Of a stretch of DNA of 64,000 nucleotides, positions 14,501-29,500 are shown piece after piece. The position numbers were made by a program, and so were the translations under genes. The DNA is taken from NCBI GenBank assembly GCA_903813345.2, contig CAIIXF020000006.1:13460348-13524347 (forward strand), given 5' to 3'. Every line of letters starts with the position of its first letter. Position 1 is the first letter of the stretch. The notes below the pieces were generated by a model. That model had not been told where the DNA came from. It worked only from the letters and a program-made list of their open reading frames with translations, and did no database searches. This DNA comes from Owenia fusiformis. Its lineage: Eukaryota; Annelida; Polychaeta; Sabellida; Oweniidae.

Positions 14501-17500
14501 TTGCTGTGTAAGAACATGTACAATTACATATTTTATGGAACAAATATTTTAAAGTAAGGAGAGATTACACTTTGATAGATATATTGATGGCCAAGAAATG
14601 TATGATAGCTTTTTATGGTATTGAGTGACATAACATTGCTCCCTGTATTACACTATGATTAGTTATTTTCGACTGATGTATTGTATTTTATTTTTTAGAG
14701 ATGGTATATGTCAGGATCAAAAGTCGTTGAAAATTTCAGGCTACCAAAGTATTGATGGAACAGAAATTGTAACTGAGGGTGCAAATGGTATGGAATTTTA
14801 TTTGTTCTCATATGTTTAATCATAGCTTAAGATTGTTGGTGAGAACTAGGGAGTTATGGAACAAATATTTGAGGCTTTATTTAGACAACTTGAGTTCTAT
14901 CCCTTTGGCACTTGTGCTTACACATAGGAAATTCGATTTAACTTGGGCACTTGGGAGTTGGAAGTTTAGGTAATGTGAGAATTTTCATTGCTTACATAAT
15001 TAGAAACATAGAATACACTACAACTAGCAGATTGTCAACATCTAATCCCTCATGAGAACAACCTTGTTAAATACTGTAGCCGTATAATTATCCCACATCG
15101 TACACCCTTATGGGTGTAGGATGGTCAAGGGTGTTGACACCATTTTTTGTAAAAAATGTAATCTTTGTCAACTCAAATACTGTAGATCACAGATTTGGTT
15201 CAAATTTTATATGCCTAGGGTCAAAGGAGCTTTGCTCAAGGAGAGATTTTTAAGATGGCCACTGAATTTCAAAATGGCTGGCATTTATAGTAGAGAAACA
15301 TTATGTTTGATAACTCAGATGATGCATGGGGACACAAAAGTTTGGCTCAAAAAGGAATTGTCAAGATGGCAGCTGAATTTAAAAATGGTTGCCATTTTTC
15401 ATAAAATACGTAATATTTGATAACCAAAATACCAGTGGACTGATTGGGTTCAATTTTTTTCTATGCTGATGCCTAGAAAGACAAGAGTTCTGCTCTGAAG
15501 GAATTCTATTTCTAAACTAAATTGTTTTCAGCTGTCATGAAGGTTATTGCTGCAACAAAGAATAATGAGTTTGCCATATTATCCTGTGTAAAGTATGATG
15601 ATGTTGTCAACACTGGAGTCTGCCCAGCACAATACGTAGTTATGGAATACATATCTGATAAGATGGAGATTGATTCTAAAGTAAAGGAAGAGTTTGATGA
15701 GATAGTTGCAAATGCCTGTGTTGACCCATCTACAATCAAGCCTGTTCCATTAGGTGTGTGTATATAACCATTACAGCATTTACAATTACTGTAGTCATTG
15801 TACATGCATACCACTAACACAAAACATTTACAATGGAGCCTGTTGCTCTAGATACATTTATACTATTAACAATTTACATACAGCATCTACAGTCAAGGTT
15901 GTTGCACTAGGTACTTACATGTGATTTTTTCAAAATCTCAGAATGTACCAGAATTTCATTTTCTATTTTACAGTGGACTGTCCCTTGGATATAGAAAAAG
16001 GGGCCATCACTGAACTGGAAAATAAGAAATGCCTCTTTAGTGATATTCATTCAATGGAAGGATTTCAATTAGACAAGGTCTGACTGTATAATATCGTATT
16101 TTTGTTAATCACAAAACTGTGTTAAAATCAGTGATATTTTCTTAAATTTTAATGTTTTTAGATTTACCGAAATTTCATGTCACATTTGTAGAAGAGTAAC
16201 CTGATAGTATTTGTCTATACTTAAGCTTTGCAAGGAAGGAATACAACTCAGTGTATTTTTTTAATTAGATATCATTAACCCTTTTTAGTTTTCTGGTACC
16301 TGGTATGGTCTTGCCACATCGAAGAGAAGTTCTAACTCTTTTGGTGATGCCTCTGTGTTGAAGATTTATAGAGGGGAGATGGGGGAAATGGAGATCAGAT
16401 ACACTTCTTTAGTGTAAGTGATTATATTCAAATAACTTGAATATTTCATGATGCAAAATTGTCATTTTAAAAAGATTAAAAGGTTATTTAGAACGGTCTT
16501 AGTTACAGTTCCTAATTAGTTATCATATACATGTAGTACTAATAAAGGATAAGATAGACAAATGTTGAAATACATGTGTATGGATTAAACTTTCTATTGA
16601 AAGTAGATGTATTTGCTGAGTAATGCCAAGTAACATTGACAATTAAAAAGAATAAGGTCCACAAGAAATGCAACAACACGGTCCATTATTTTATGTAATT
16701 TTGTTAGCTCTGTATGTTTTACTTTTAGAAATGGCATTTGCCTCCCCCATGTGTTAGTGTCTCTGCATCAGTATGGGACTAAAACTGGTTCTTTCATTGC
16801 CAGAGCACATGGTGTAACAAGTGAGTAAATATCATGAATATAATATTAACCAATATGGCAAAGTTTATAAATTATAAACGCATTATAACATTTCAATCTG
16901 TATTGTACAAGTGTGATATGACGAAAGATAATAACTGTAGTTTATGGAATTTTCGCGGTAAGGTTTCATCAAGGTTTTGACAACTGACTACAATAGTTTG
17001 GCATTGATATACCAGTGTGATGTAATAGCAGAAGACGGCCAGTGTGATCCAACAGGCAGACATGTTGATATACTGACTAGGTATGTCCCATCAAAGATGT
17101 GGTGCACTTTTATTGCTTGAATGTCAATCTAATACAAGAGGGAATTGATGAGATCAGGTTATAGTTTATATGAACATGGTTAGGCAACAATGGTGGTCTA
17201 CAAAATAAAACATTACAAAAACAGTGTACAAATTGTAATGAATGCCTCTAAAAGTCCTATGTTTGATATTTTGATTTAAGGAATAGGTCTCTGGAGTTAA
17301 ATCTTATGTCAGTGTTTAACTACAAAGTGTCACTTGCCAGTGTCTGTGTAAAGGAGGAAGACCTCGTCAGCAGAGACCACAGTAGTATGTTTATATGTAA
17401 CATTCTCAATTTTCAGTGGGACATGGGGATAGAGTCACAGTCCTAATTTTTTAACTCTTAGAAACTAGGCAGAATTTTGAATGACCAATTTTTAAAAGTG

Positions 17501-20500
17501 CATGACAATTTTTAGAAATAAATTTTCCTCTCTATTTTACATTTTGAGCTTGTTGCTTTAACTGATGACAATCATTGATGGATTTTGTGGAGTTTGAGGT
17601 AATTCATATATTATATCAAAATCTATCAGACCAAAAGCCTTGTCAGTTTAATCATGGACGTATATCTACTGGATATCTACATGTAACAACCAGTCGACCT
17701 ACTTTTTGTCTGTGTTTCGGTCACGTGACAAGCCTCGGTTTGAATAAAAATGTGAGCCTCGTAATAATATATGTCTATGGTTTAATGTTACCCTTTGTGA
17801 AATGCATTTTCGTACAATTGCACTTGATGTATACCCATCAATATGAATGTACACTGCTCTAGTCTTGTCCTCACAAGTTCATATTATTACATTAAGTATA
17901 TTACATTTCAATGTTACGGTCTTCTATATTAATGGCATTATTTCTATTATTTGTTTCTGAAAACGTGTATATATGTGTTGTTGTAGTTGGATGTTCTCTG
18001 GATGTGAAGCCACTGGATGAGTGTACACCTCAGTCTGTGCCCCTTGCCACCAATCTGGATGCAGCAACCATTGTATGTGCTATTTAGGAATTTTGCGCTA
18101 CCCGAATGACATATTTTATCTTAGTTTGCAAATATTTAAAAATGAATAGCGCTTTGCAAACTTAGATAAAATATGTCATTCGGGAAAACCTGTCTAATCT
18201 GAATGCCAAAGTGTTCAGATTGGCAGGTGTTCACATTTCTATGCCAGATTAAAAAGGGACTTGGAAATGTGCTCACATTTAGAGGTGTTCAGATCAGAGA
18301 GGTGTTAGAATATACAGGTTTTATTGTACTCAGCATATTTACATTTTGTTTCATCCCTAGTTTTAATGTTATGAAACGCATCCTGATAGTAGACCTCCAT
18401 CCAAATAAATATACACCATGTTTGCTGTAATATAGATTAAGCAACTCACAATTGGCATCTATTTTATTTTAGTTCCAAGGCAAATGGTTCATCACACACA
18501 TCTTAAAAGGATCAAGGAGCTGGGATTCCTTAGCTCTTTTATTTTCCAATTATCACATTGATCCTGAGGAAAATGAAATCCACTTCAAAGCATGTGCCAC
18601 TGGAGCCAGGTAAGTTGAATTGTTCTCACACGACCCTCAAATCCAGCCATCTTTACTCCAAAAAAGATACAGCAATGTATTTTAAGATAAAAACTAAGAT
18701 AAAATTACTTGTGACATCATTTGTTTATAACAATTTGTGAATGTTAACTGATGTCTCTAATTCGAACATTATATGTGTTGAATAATTGATTAAGTAAGTA
18801 TTGGGGTAAGTATGACTTGTAAATTTCGACCAGTAAATGTAGTGGCTGTGAAAGATAGACAACATTTCCATGCTGGTGTTTGAAAGCAGCCAGTCAACAC
18901 CAATCAACTTCAATTAGTTTCATTTATTTTATGTGAACTCAGAGGAGGAACCCATAAATAGAATCACCAAAACATTGAGAATTTTCCCCGTGAAAGTATT
19001 TGAACATGAAAATAATAGAAAATGTTGCTTTTCTTAATAATGACCTTGATTCTTTGATTTATGGCAAGTATCATTCTTAACCATTCAAAATAAAAGGTTT
19101 AGTTGTATACGTTGTGTTTTTAACAGGAATGGTGTTTGCCAGCCTAAGTTATGTAAACACATTGATGTTGACAGAAACAATACAGCAGTTTTTCCAGTTA
19201 GATCTGGCAATAGTAAGTTTAGTTTTTCCAGTAAGATCTGGCAATAGTAAGTTTAGTTTTTCCAGTAAGATCTGCCAATAGTAAGTTTTGTTTTTCCAGT
19301 AAGATCTGCCAATAGTAAGTTTTGCATGCATTACGTATACATGTAAGTCATTGATCTCAACTACCTTTCAACAGCAATGACTCACATTCTAAATAAGTTC
19401 GATACCATGACCTATGACATTTCTCAAATAAATGTGGAAACTCTCACATGTACAGTATGTATGATAAATATGAAGTATATGAAATATTGTATTATATGAA
19501 ACCCAAGCTATTAAGTTTCTTCTCTAATTACATAATCATGTCTATATATTGTATTGTAGGTATTACAAAGTTTATGATCGTGTCTGTATCTCCTGATGGA
19601 CGCTCAATGTTGGCCTACACCTGTCTCACTGAAACTGAACAAGACAAGCCATGTCCTTATAATCTTAGACTTGTAGAATACAGGTACATCCATGAGAGAA
19701 GTATTTTGTCTTTGTTGGTCATGATTTAATATGAAAAATAGAGTGCTATGTCAATTAACAAATGTATCCTTAGGAAAACAGTCCATATTAGCTGCAATGA
19801 TCCTAATTACAGCTGTTTTTACAGGTCTCGAGAGAGTATTTTACCAGCTGAACACAAAACCCAGTTTGACAGCTTGCTTCCACAGCAACTATGTACTGAC
19901 CCTGCCAACTTGGAGCAAGTGGACCATGATACAGGTAAAAATAGAAAGCAAAACAGGGTGTCTAGCAGGACTCATTCTTCTTCCTGTTTGACAGGATAGA
20001 CAAACTGTACGAGTATTTGTCTTTACAATAGAAAGAACTCTAGTTCAAAGAAGGCCATACATATAAGTTAATTCAGTGGATGCTGTCGCATGGTAACAAG
20101 TAAATATCTCGAAAATAGATCTGAGCATTGGTTCTGACAAATAGCAGATACATGTACAGAAACAATTGAATGAAAATTCTTGATCAACAGACTGGTTGGC
20201 ACAATAGGCTCGTCAGGTGAAAAAGTGCTGAATTCAATGCATTTTCCTAAGTTGTTTGATTGCAGCTGAATGTGACTATGACCGGGTGTACACTTGTAAA
20301 GTAGAAGATATAGAAAGTCATAAAGATCTAGAAGTGACCAAGGTAGGTAAATTAATAACATTAAACATTTGATCAATTTGTATTCATTTGACATTTGTCA
20401 ATTTTCCAGAGCTCTTATCACTGTTAGGGTACAGACAATTAAACAATTCATTGCTTCATTGATATGCCTTTAACTTTGTACATGTACACTGGTTGTTGAG

Positions 20501-23500
20501 ATTGTGGACTGTTTTCAGACTATTCCAGTGTGAAATAAAACAATACATTGTCAAACTTTATATTTCATTCCAGCTCCAAGGTATTTGGTATGGTGCATCC
20601 AGTCTAAAAGGATCAGAGGCTTCATTTGGTAGTTCGTCAGTCCTGAGGATAAATTCAAGCTCTGATGGCAGCTTAGAAGTCACATATGCTTCATCATTGT
20701 AAGTTATGGGTTGTTTGGGTTTGATGCACTTTAGGAATTATTCAGTTTTCAATTATTTGAGGTATAATACTAATATCAATGTAAGATTGTTGTTTTGAAT
20801 ATTATCCTGCCTCCTCCGATAGCAAAAGTTATTCCCGCACCCCCATCAAAATCATTTATAAAATAATGTACGTATTATGAACAAGGGTAATAGAAATAAA
20901 CGAATTTGGATTATTTGGCCCACACTGTACTTGTATAATATGGTTAGAATAAGGCATTTGTTTTAGGGATAGTAAATGTCTTATGTATGTATATATTATG
21001 TATGTATATGTATAATATGGTCAGAATAAGGTATTTGTTTTAGGGAAAGTAAATGTCTTATACCTGTAACATTGTCTCTGGTACCTGTACACAGTAAGCC
21101 CTCTACATTCACTGCCACAGCCTATGGATTACACAGTAAGAAAACATATAGAATATACCGCTTTGATTTTAAGATACAAAATTATAACCATATATCCTTT
21201 TCTAAAATTCTCAAGAAGTGTTGAAACATATATGTTGGATACACATTTTCTTTAGACATTTAATTCAAGGTTGAATAAGTCAGCTTTAGGAACGATCTAC
21301 AGCATACATATCAAATATGTATAAAGTATATATGTTCAAATAATTGAATGGTTTATCTGCCATAATCAAAACCAATGAAAACTTTCAACTGGCTTCTCTT
21401 ATTAGTACAGTAATGTCATTTCTAAGGGCGATATAGTGAAATATTGGACCGAGGGCCAAAGGCCCAAGGTCCAATATTTCACTATATTGCTCGCAGAAAT
21501 GACGTTATTAGTATTATTACCACCGTTAATGACCAGGACTGAAACAGCAAGAAAATCTTACGCATTGAACGATATCTAATTTCCCGGGGAAAATTGCCGG
21601 TCCAGAATATATTCTAGACCGGTCCATATGGACCACCACTATGACGTCACACATTTCTCAGGTCGATATAGTAAAATAAACGCCTTCTAAACTAGCACTA
21701 AAACCCCTAGAACTGGCCCGGCAAGGTGGTAATAATAAGCTTTTAACATAAATCTCTCTGTTCTTTTTAAGGTGTGATTAAGGTTATGTACACTGACTAT
21801 GACAATGTACTCACCATATATCAGTGTGATAAAATCACACAAGATGGCACATGTGACCCAACAAAGCACCATCTAAACATGCTATCCAGAACTAGAAACT
21901 CAAAATTTGATTTGCTGAAAACATTGGAATTTGTTGGTGCAGCGAAAACAATGTGTATTAATATTAAGGATGTGGTCCCAACAGAACATGCAGGTACCAG
22001 TTATCATTCTTCAATAAATTTATTCTTAGGGTTAATGCATATCTCTGACCCTATACACGGAAGTAAAGAGGTATTTCTTATGTTTAACAAATAGAAATGA
22101 AGATCAATTTATATCATGTATGTGCATTTTAGTTGAGTGTCCACTGGAAAAGACATGTACAATGAACTCTGTTCCAGCAGCTGTATTTGAGGCATCAGAG
22201 GCAAGTGTATTATATATGTATTGTATTGCTTTTTTCCCAGAAGGGACTACAATGTCCTCTGGGGCATCGTGTATATTTTTTAATTCGACCTTTGGTTTGC
22301 TTCATTTGTTAGATGTTTATGGTTTAAGAAGAATCTTGTGAAGAATTGCTAATATTCCTGTACTTCATTCATTGCATTGATACCCTTAATTTATTGATGT
22401 ACATGTATATTTCTTTTTCTGGAATTTTCAACTTTCTTGAGCACTCAAACTATAATAGATGACAATGTGATCTTAAGAATTTTGTAAAACTTGTAAAACC
22501 TGGCAATTTGTACAATATACAGTAACCCTTGTTGAATTTCTCAGATGTATTCTGGTGTGAAGTACACAACACATATAATGTACGGAGAATCTTCCTGGGA
22601 GTCGATTATGTCATACTATGAGGTATCCTCCGATCCATTATCGAATGAGGTCAGCATTTGGGTGACAGGGGCACAAAATGGCAGATGTCTACCTACTCTG
22701 TATGGTATCCTGGCCCCATTCATCACTTGGCCTAATTATTACATTTCGTTATCCATAAAAAGTAAGTTAAATATTAATGAGATTTGAGATTAAAGAAAGG
22801 GTTTAGTATTAGAACATTATTATTCATAGAAAATTTTTATACTTTGATCATGATAAAAATGCTATATTTTTTTGATTATCATGAAGTATTTTGAATTTTC
22901 TTTGATTGTTGACAATGTTAACTAGTTGTTAGTGAGTACAAGTATTTCAACACAATCAAAATGTTTTCATTAAATGTAAAATATCTACCATATTAACCAT
23001 TTTATATTTAAAGCCATTTCCAAAGTTGTGTATCTATCTGAGGACAGAGCCACAGGGATAGTATATGGCTGTAGTGGGAATATGGCACGTGATAAACCAT
23101 GTCCCAATGGACTTGCTTATGTGGAATACTTCTCAAATACAAGGTCTATAAGTGAACAAGATAAAGCTGTTATGGATGCATTTGTATTGGACAACTTGTG
23201 TGAGGACCCAAGATTCATAGTGCCTGTTAACCATGAAGGTGATCATTTTGCAAATCAATGATTCGGTCAATATCAGATTCTGATTCAAGTAATAGAGGAA
23301 AATCAATAAAGTAAAGGAATATTAACAGGAAAGAGTCTATATTTATAAACTGTTCCTCTTGCATAATCAATAATAGACCTTGGTACAAACTTATTTTCTC
23401 AAAACATCAAAGCGTGGAAATGGTTCTTGGCTTATTAAACATTGACAAGTTCCAAATTGCAAACACTACTTTTTTAAAAGCACTTTTTTTAAAAGCACTT

Positions 23501-26500
23501 TTTTAATTTTAAAAGACAACTCACATAACGTTTATATTATTTTTCAATGATATTTCTGCAACTGATAAAATGTATATACATGTATCATTATGAATTTGTG
23601 TTGCGATATACAGGGTGACCGGAAAAAAAGGAGACCATTGAAGTAATCAATTTCTCCTAAACTAGACAAGTGCCATCAATGAAATTTTGCATACACTGGA
23701 ACAGTTATATGGAAATTTGTTACTGAAGGTTTCAATACAAGCATTCAACTGGTTCAGGAGCTATGATCATTTACATAACATGCTCCAAATAGGCACAATT
23801 GAGACCAACGCAGAGTTGGATTCATATGGCAAACTACCCTTACATGTTCTGCCCTCTATGGCATTATTATGGCATTACATATAGCAGTGATTGCCTTCTT
23901 TAGGTCAACAATAGTCTGAGGATTGTTTTGGTATAGATTGTCTTTCAAATATCCATACAAAAAGAAATCAGCAGGATTCAAGTCTAGGCTGTAATGGCAA
24001 TGAAGGGTTATCTGACATGTGGTTCATCATCCTGTTGCCAAAGTGCTGATTTACCAAATCTTAAGAGTCACTTTAGGTATTGGGCATAGTGCCATGTTAC
24101 TAAAACCACTATATGGCACAATATGAAAACTAAGGGCTGCAAAACCTCCTTAGGATGATACTGTAACTGAGTGGGACCACTGAGTCAGAAGCCATAGGTC
24201 AGATAAGCTTCGTCTCCATACACCTCAAATTTGAATCCACCTGATTTCTTTTTGTGGGGCAATTTGAAAGACAATGTGTACCAAAACAATCCTGAGACAA
24301 TTGCTGACCTAAAGGTGGCAATAAATGCTAAATGTAATGCCATAACAAGGTCGGAATATGTAAGGGTATTTGCCAAATGTATCCAGCTCTGCGTTGGTCT
24401 CAATTGCGCCTATTTGGAGCATGTTATGTAAATGATCATAGCTCCTGAACCAGTTGACTGCTTGTATTGACACTTTCAGGAACAAATTTCCATAGAACTG
24501 TCCTGATGTATGCAAAATTTCATTGATGTCACTAGTCTATTTTAGGAGATATTGCCTATTTCAATGGTCTCCTTTTTTTCCGGTCACCCTGTAGAATGAG
24601 AATTACAGCTATTTTGTTTCTAGATCTATGACTGTGTTTGAATGTTTTTGATCCTTTGACTTTTTGTATTATACATGTAGTTCATTGTGAAATAGACCGT
24701 GAAGTGAGCCAACCTGAATACTCATGCAACTTGAATGACATTACAAGTCAGAAAGACATTGACATGGAAAAGGTAGTGTAGCTTTATATAGCGCTTGACA
24801 TTCTAAAATATATTCTAAAATAAAAGAGCACTGTGGAGCACTGTACATTTATAAATACATTTTTTTACTTAAGGTAAATGTTTTTAACTCTGGGCATGGT
24901 AAAGGAATTACAGGGGTAAAGGAATTACAGGATCCAGACAAAATATTGCTTGTTTCTTTCTACATTGTATGTAACGTTTTATGTCTTCATTAGTTTTGAG
25001 GGCTATCAAGAGTTGACATGGCTGCCACCAGCCTTTGGAAAATTAGAACATCAAAATTTACATGCTACATTGCAAATGAGTTTATTCTCAGCACTAATTT
25101 TCACCTAACATAGAGATTTATACAAATAATTTTCACTGATTCTAATTATCTAATAAACAAGCTGATGTTAGAGACTTTAAAGATTTATTTACATACATTG
25201 ATTACCATATTTGTAAAACAAAGGGAAATGTGGATATCACTATAACACTAAAACCTGGTCAACCAACACAACTCATCATTAACATTCTTAAGGTCATCAT
25301 CTCATGTTTTTTTCAAAATTTGAATAATTACATTTTAGACTGATTCTCTAAAAATTGATGAATGCAAACATAAATAATGTACTTTCATAATAATCTTTCC
25401 CTCATTAATGCATAAATATATTGAAATATTATGAAGTTGTTTTATTTGTCCAATGTTAAGTCTCAGACTCTTGTCTTCCTTCTTTTAACTTCTCATGGAA
25501 ATGTTGAAATATTGGCTCCATAAACATACTGCTCCTGTTCCTGCATGAATAAGAGATGTAACAAATTGCAGGCAGTAAATAGAGAACTTGTACATGTAGA
25601 ATTATGGTCCTCTTGGGATTAGTTTTCCCCTATGTAATGTTGACTACTTGCTTGATTGAGTATATGTAGACATTTTAGGAAAAACCAATTGAGAGGGGGA
25701 CAGTATTTGCTTGGGGTCATAATATTGAATGATTACATCCAAGTGTAGGGTAATGTTATTCCCTATACTTTATTATATAGATGGAGCCATAATGGTCCCC
25801 AACAATTAAGTGTCCTTCACCATCTATTGTTGCAGCACCAGGGTACTCCATATCAACATTTTGTGTGATACATCTGATGTAATTTCCCTTATGGTTGAGC
25901 ATGTGGATCCTAACATAATCAGTATCAGTCACAAATATGTTATCTTTATTATCTGTACTTAGGTATGTGAGATAACTTGAAAATCTCTCACCCCAATCTT
26001 GCTCAGAATATTCAAATACATTTCCTCCATTTCTGTCTATGCCTTTGATGCAAAGTTCATCATCAGATGTTTTACCACATACAATTATCACATCCTTGGA
26101 GTTACATGTTATAGCACATAGATACTTCCACATACCCATTTTAGATTCAGCTGTTGTTTCACCATTAATTGGGTCCACATGATACACCTCCTTCCTGGTA
26201 GAGTCATATACAACAAGCTCACCAACTGAGTTCGATGTTATACAAGTGAGCTCTGATAATCCTGTGCACTCAGTGTCGTGTTTGTACGTACCATCTGATT
26301 CATACAGTTGAATGATGTTTGAACCATCTATAAATGCAAGATAATCATCTTTTGTGAGGGTTGCATCTACAAACTCATTACCCATATTCTTTTTAAGTTG
26401 ACACTCAGTACCATATATCGCTGCATTCGATGTGCCACCACCTGTTACAACGTAATCACCAGCTGCTGTAACAATAAGACCTTCTATATTGCTTGGGTGT

Positions 26501-29500
26501 AGGATTTCTTTCTTCAATAGAGTTGGTTCACATAAGGTAACAGTCTCTTTCTTTATCAGTACCTTTCCAAAGATCAAATTATCATCTCTGATAACTCCAT
26601 CCTTGAACCGAATATCCATTTTGAAATCGAGGGCAACATCTGGCTGTTGAGACCATTTTTGCATCTGGTTCTCAACTTGCTTGGCCAGGCCTGCTATTTC
26701 TGCTGGTGGTCCATGTTCTTCAATGGTGCAGTACTTTTTGACATGGCCTTCAATGGTGGCTTTATGAAGCTTCAAGTTATCAATGTAGGATAAGACCTGC
26801 TTTATATTGGTTTCCTTTTCTTTCACCATTTGCTCTATGTAGGAGTTATACTTAGTACGAATAACTTGCATCAGGTTGTTCATATCATTGTTTATAATAG
26901 CTGAAATGTTTTCAACATTTTTCTCTTGTTGATTTGTATACATCTGTGCTTCCTCAATTGCCTGTTGGTAAATGTCCACAAGTCCTTTGCCTTGTGTTAT
27001 TACTGTGCCAATGGGCTTCATATTTTTGGCAGCAGTATGCTTAATGTCCTCAGCAGGATGACCTGAATGGTTCAATGTGTAGCAAAGCTGGCACAACACT
27101 GCCTCGTCTACCTTACAGAAGATTTCCAGGGGTTTGTTTGGATGTTGATGGCAGAACACAGTACATTCTTTTATAGACTGTACTGCAGTTTGAAAGTCAG
27201 ATGCACTATCACCTGTCAAGTTGAACATTTTGTGGTGAGGTAATACAGAGTCATGTGTTTTACGACATCTTTTACAAAATCTTTTGTTACAGTCCAGACA
27301 TTTAATTTTTGCTGGAACATTGACATTGTCTGTTTCTGAACAAACATTGCAATTTGGCCCATGTATGTTTTGTGTTGGATTAATATCCATATAGTTGTCC
27401 AATAGAAGCTTAATTGTAGGGCTAATTGTGTACCCTTCCACCCCTTTTTCTGGCACAGGGTATTCATTGCTGCATTCTGGGCATTTTAAACTTCCTCCTT
27501 TGATTCCATCTTCTTTCTGTACTAGACTTTGTAGACACTTTAAACAATATTGGTGTAAACATGGTAATGTTCTAGGTTCAGTTAATATGTCTTTACATAG
27601 TACACAAGTGAGAGCTTCCGTATAACAATCCCCAGTATATGACGCCATTTTGAACTTCACTTCAGTACAAATGTGAGTCTATTGATCGCTTCGTGTACAT
27701 TAACCTCACACTCAAACATCTCATAAGTGCTGCTGTATAAAATATTTCAGGCCATTCAAAGAAAAATATATGTTAAACAAAGTCTCCTCCCTTGTATGGT
27801 TTAGGCAAATTTTCAGAAATCAAAAGAAATTGAAGTGCCTAAATATGTACTTAAAGTGAATTCAATTGACAATACTAGTAAAAGTTTTGATCTTTGATCA
27901 TATAAAAGTGAAAGGAGTTCTTAGATTGAAAACTCCATTTATTGAAGCTTTCATTATTGCCTTCATTTAAATGTAAAGGTGAACTCAATATTGGTGAGAC
28001 ACTTAATAAGTTGCACTTTTTGTATTTTAGTGGTGTTTTTACTATTGAAATAATACGAGTATAGATAATTAAAGAAATACAGTAAATTTTAATTGTTTTT
28101 GTACATTCCACCCTCCTAAGGTGGCCCTTTATCAGGATGTTAAACATATTAATTATGAATGGCCATATTACAAGCAGTTTTATTTATCATTTAATACATG
28201 CACTGAGTAACATAAAAAGTGGCTATTTTATAATCTCTTACATACTTTGTTACCGAATTGGTATTACAATTATTTTTTAAATTCATAAACACATTGTATT
28301 TGTCATTTTTAATTTCAAATACCCTGCGTGCAGAGTCTAGTTAAACTACACTCTGCCTAGTAGAGACCATATTACAGTTTAGTAGCCCCACCCCCGGCAT
28401 CGGGTACCGGTGACAGTTTGGGTAATAAATCACTTTTGACCTACGCGCTGACCTTTCTTCCACCAATTAGCGAGCTTGAAGAAACATACGCCAAATGCGT
28501 TCTAATTATATATGCGCATGTCATTGGTCAATTCCGGGCTCAACGATGACGTCAGAAGGAATGACCATATATAGAACGTCGGTAAAATTTGGCCGACGAA
28601 AACTGATTGGCGCGGTGAGTTCACAGGTTTATTTTAGTTTGAAAGAGTGAAGACGAAGCTCTCTTTTAAGAAGTGAAGTCAAACGAATGCAAAGGGTAAA
28701 TTTCAAAGCATTCCTACAATGGATTCTATTATGTACTCCCTCACTTTGCAAAAATCTTTAGAATTGAAACACCCGAGATTCAATATTTAAAAACATGTTA
28801 AATATACACATAAAAATATCACCCGATTTATCAATAAAAATCAATCACTAACATAGAAATTTGCATATACATGTATAGAAATGTGGATTAAAAAACAACA
28901 TTTTCTTAAGTTTAGTTGAGTGCCATTGATAAAACCAATAATGCAAGTGTTTTACATGCTACAATAGAAGTTTTCATAGCTATAACGTGAAAGTCCTTGA
29001 CCTTTTTATCACACATAGTGACACTTAATGTTAAAATTGATAAAATACTCTTTTGATACTTTACACCAAAACATGGTGTTGAACACTTTTTTCTGTATGA
29101 TTGTAATTTCAAAGATATAAACCCAAAGCCTCATGTTGGAAATATTCATGAATTCTACACATTTTTTTAGTTAAATGTTGGTATTAAAAAGAAGTAAATG
29201 AGTTTCAAATGAAGATATAATTTGGAACAGAAACAATTCTTATAGAAACAATGTTATGTACATGTACATGTACATGTATTTCCAAAGTTGGAAACATGCT
29301 GGGTTAAATACATTGGCTTATAAAATGGATGAGAATAAGCATGACCACAATAAGTAATTCCTTTTAGATAGAGTGGAAAACAATATTTCCCATGTTATTT
29401 TCCCATAGGGGAAACTCATGCGATCCATTGCTTTCAGCTTAATTTTGGTCACCCATAATGGATATCTTTAAAACCCCTGTAGGAATTACTTATTCCTTTA

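Noticed and set aside
16821-16962. Doubt over domain 9 e4a acceptor (GGTAAG|GTTTC)
   Set aside because: The acceptor lacks a pyrimidine tract, but frame, phase and alignment with other e4 exons (FIKVLTTDY) support it, so I kept the exon.
27646-27660. Longer TRIM start four codons upstream
   Set aside because: The upstream codon is GTG; the ATG at 27646-27648 has a good context (AAAATGG).
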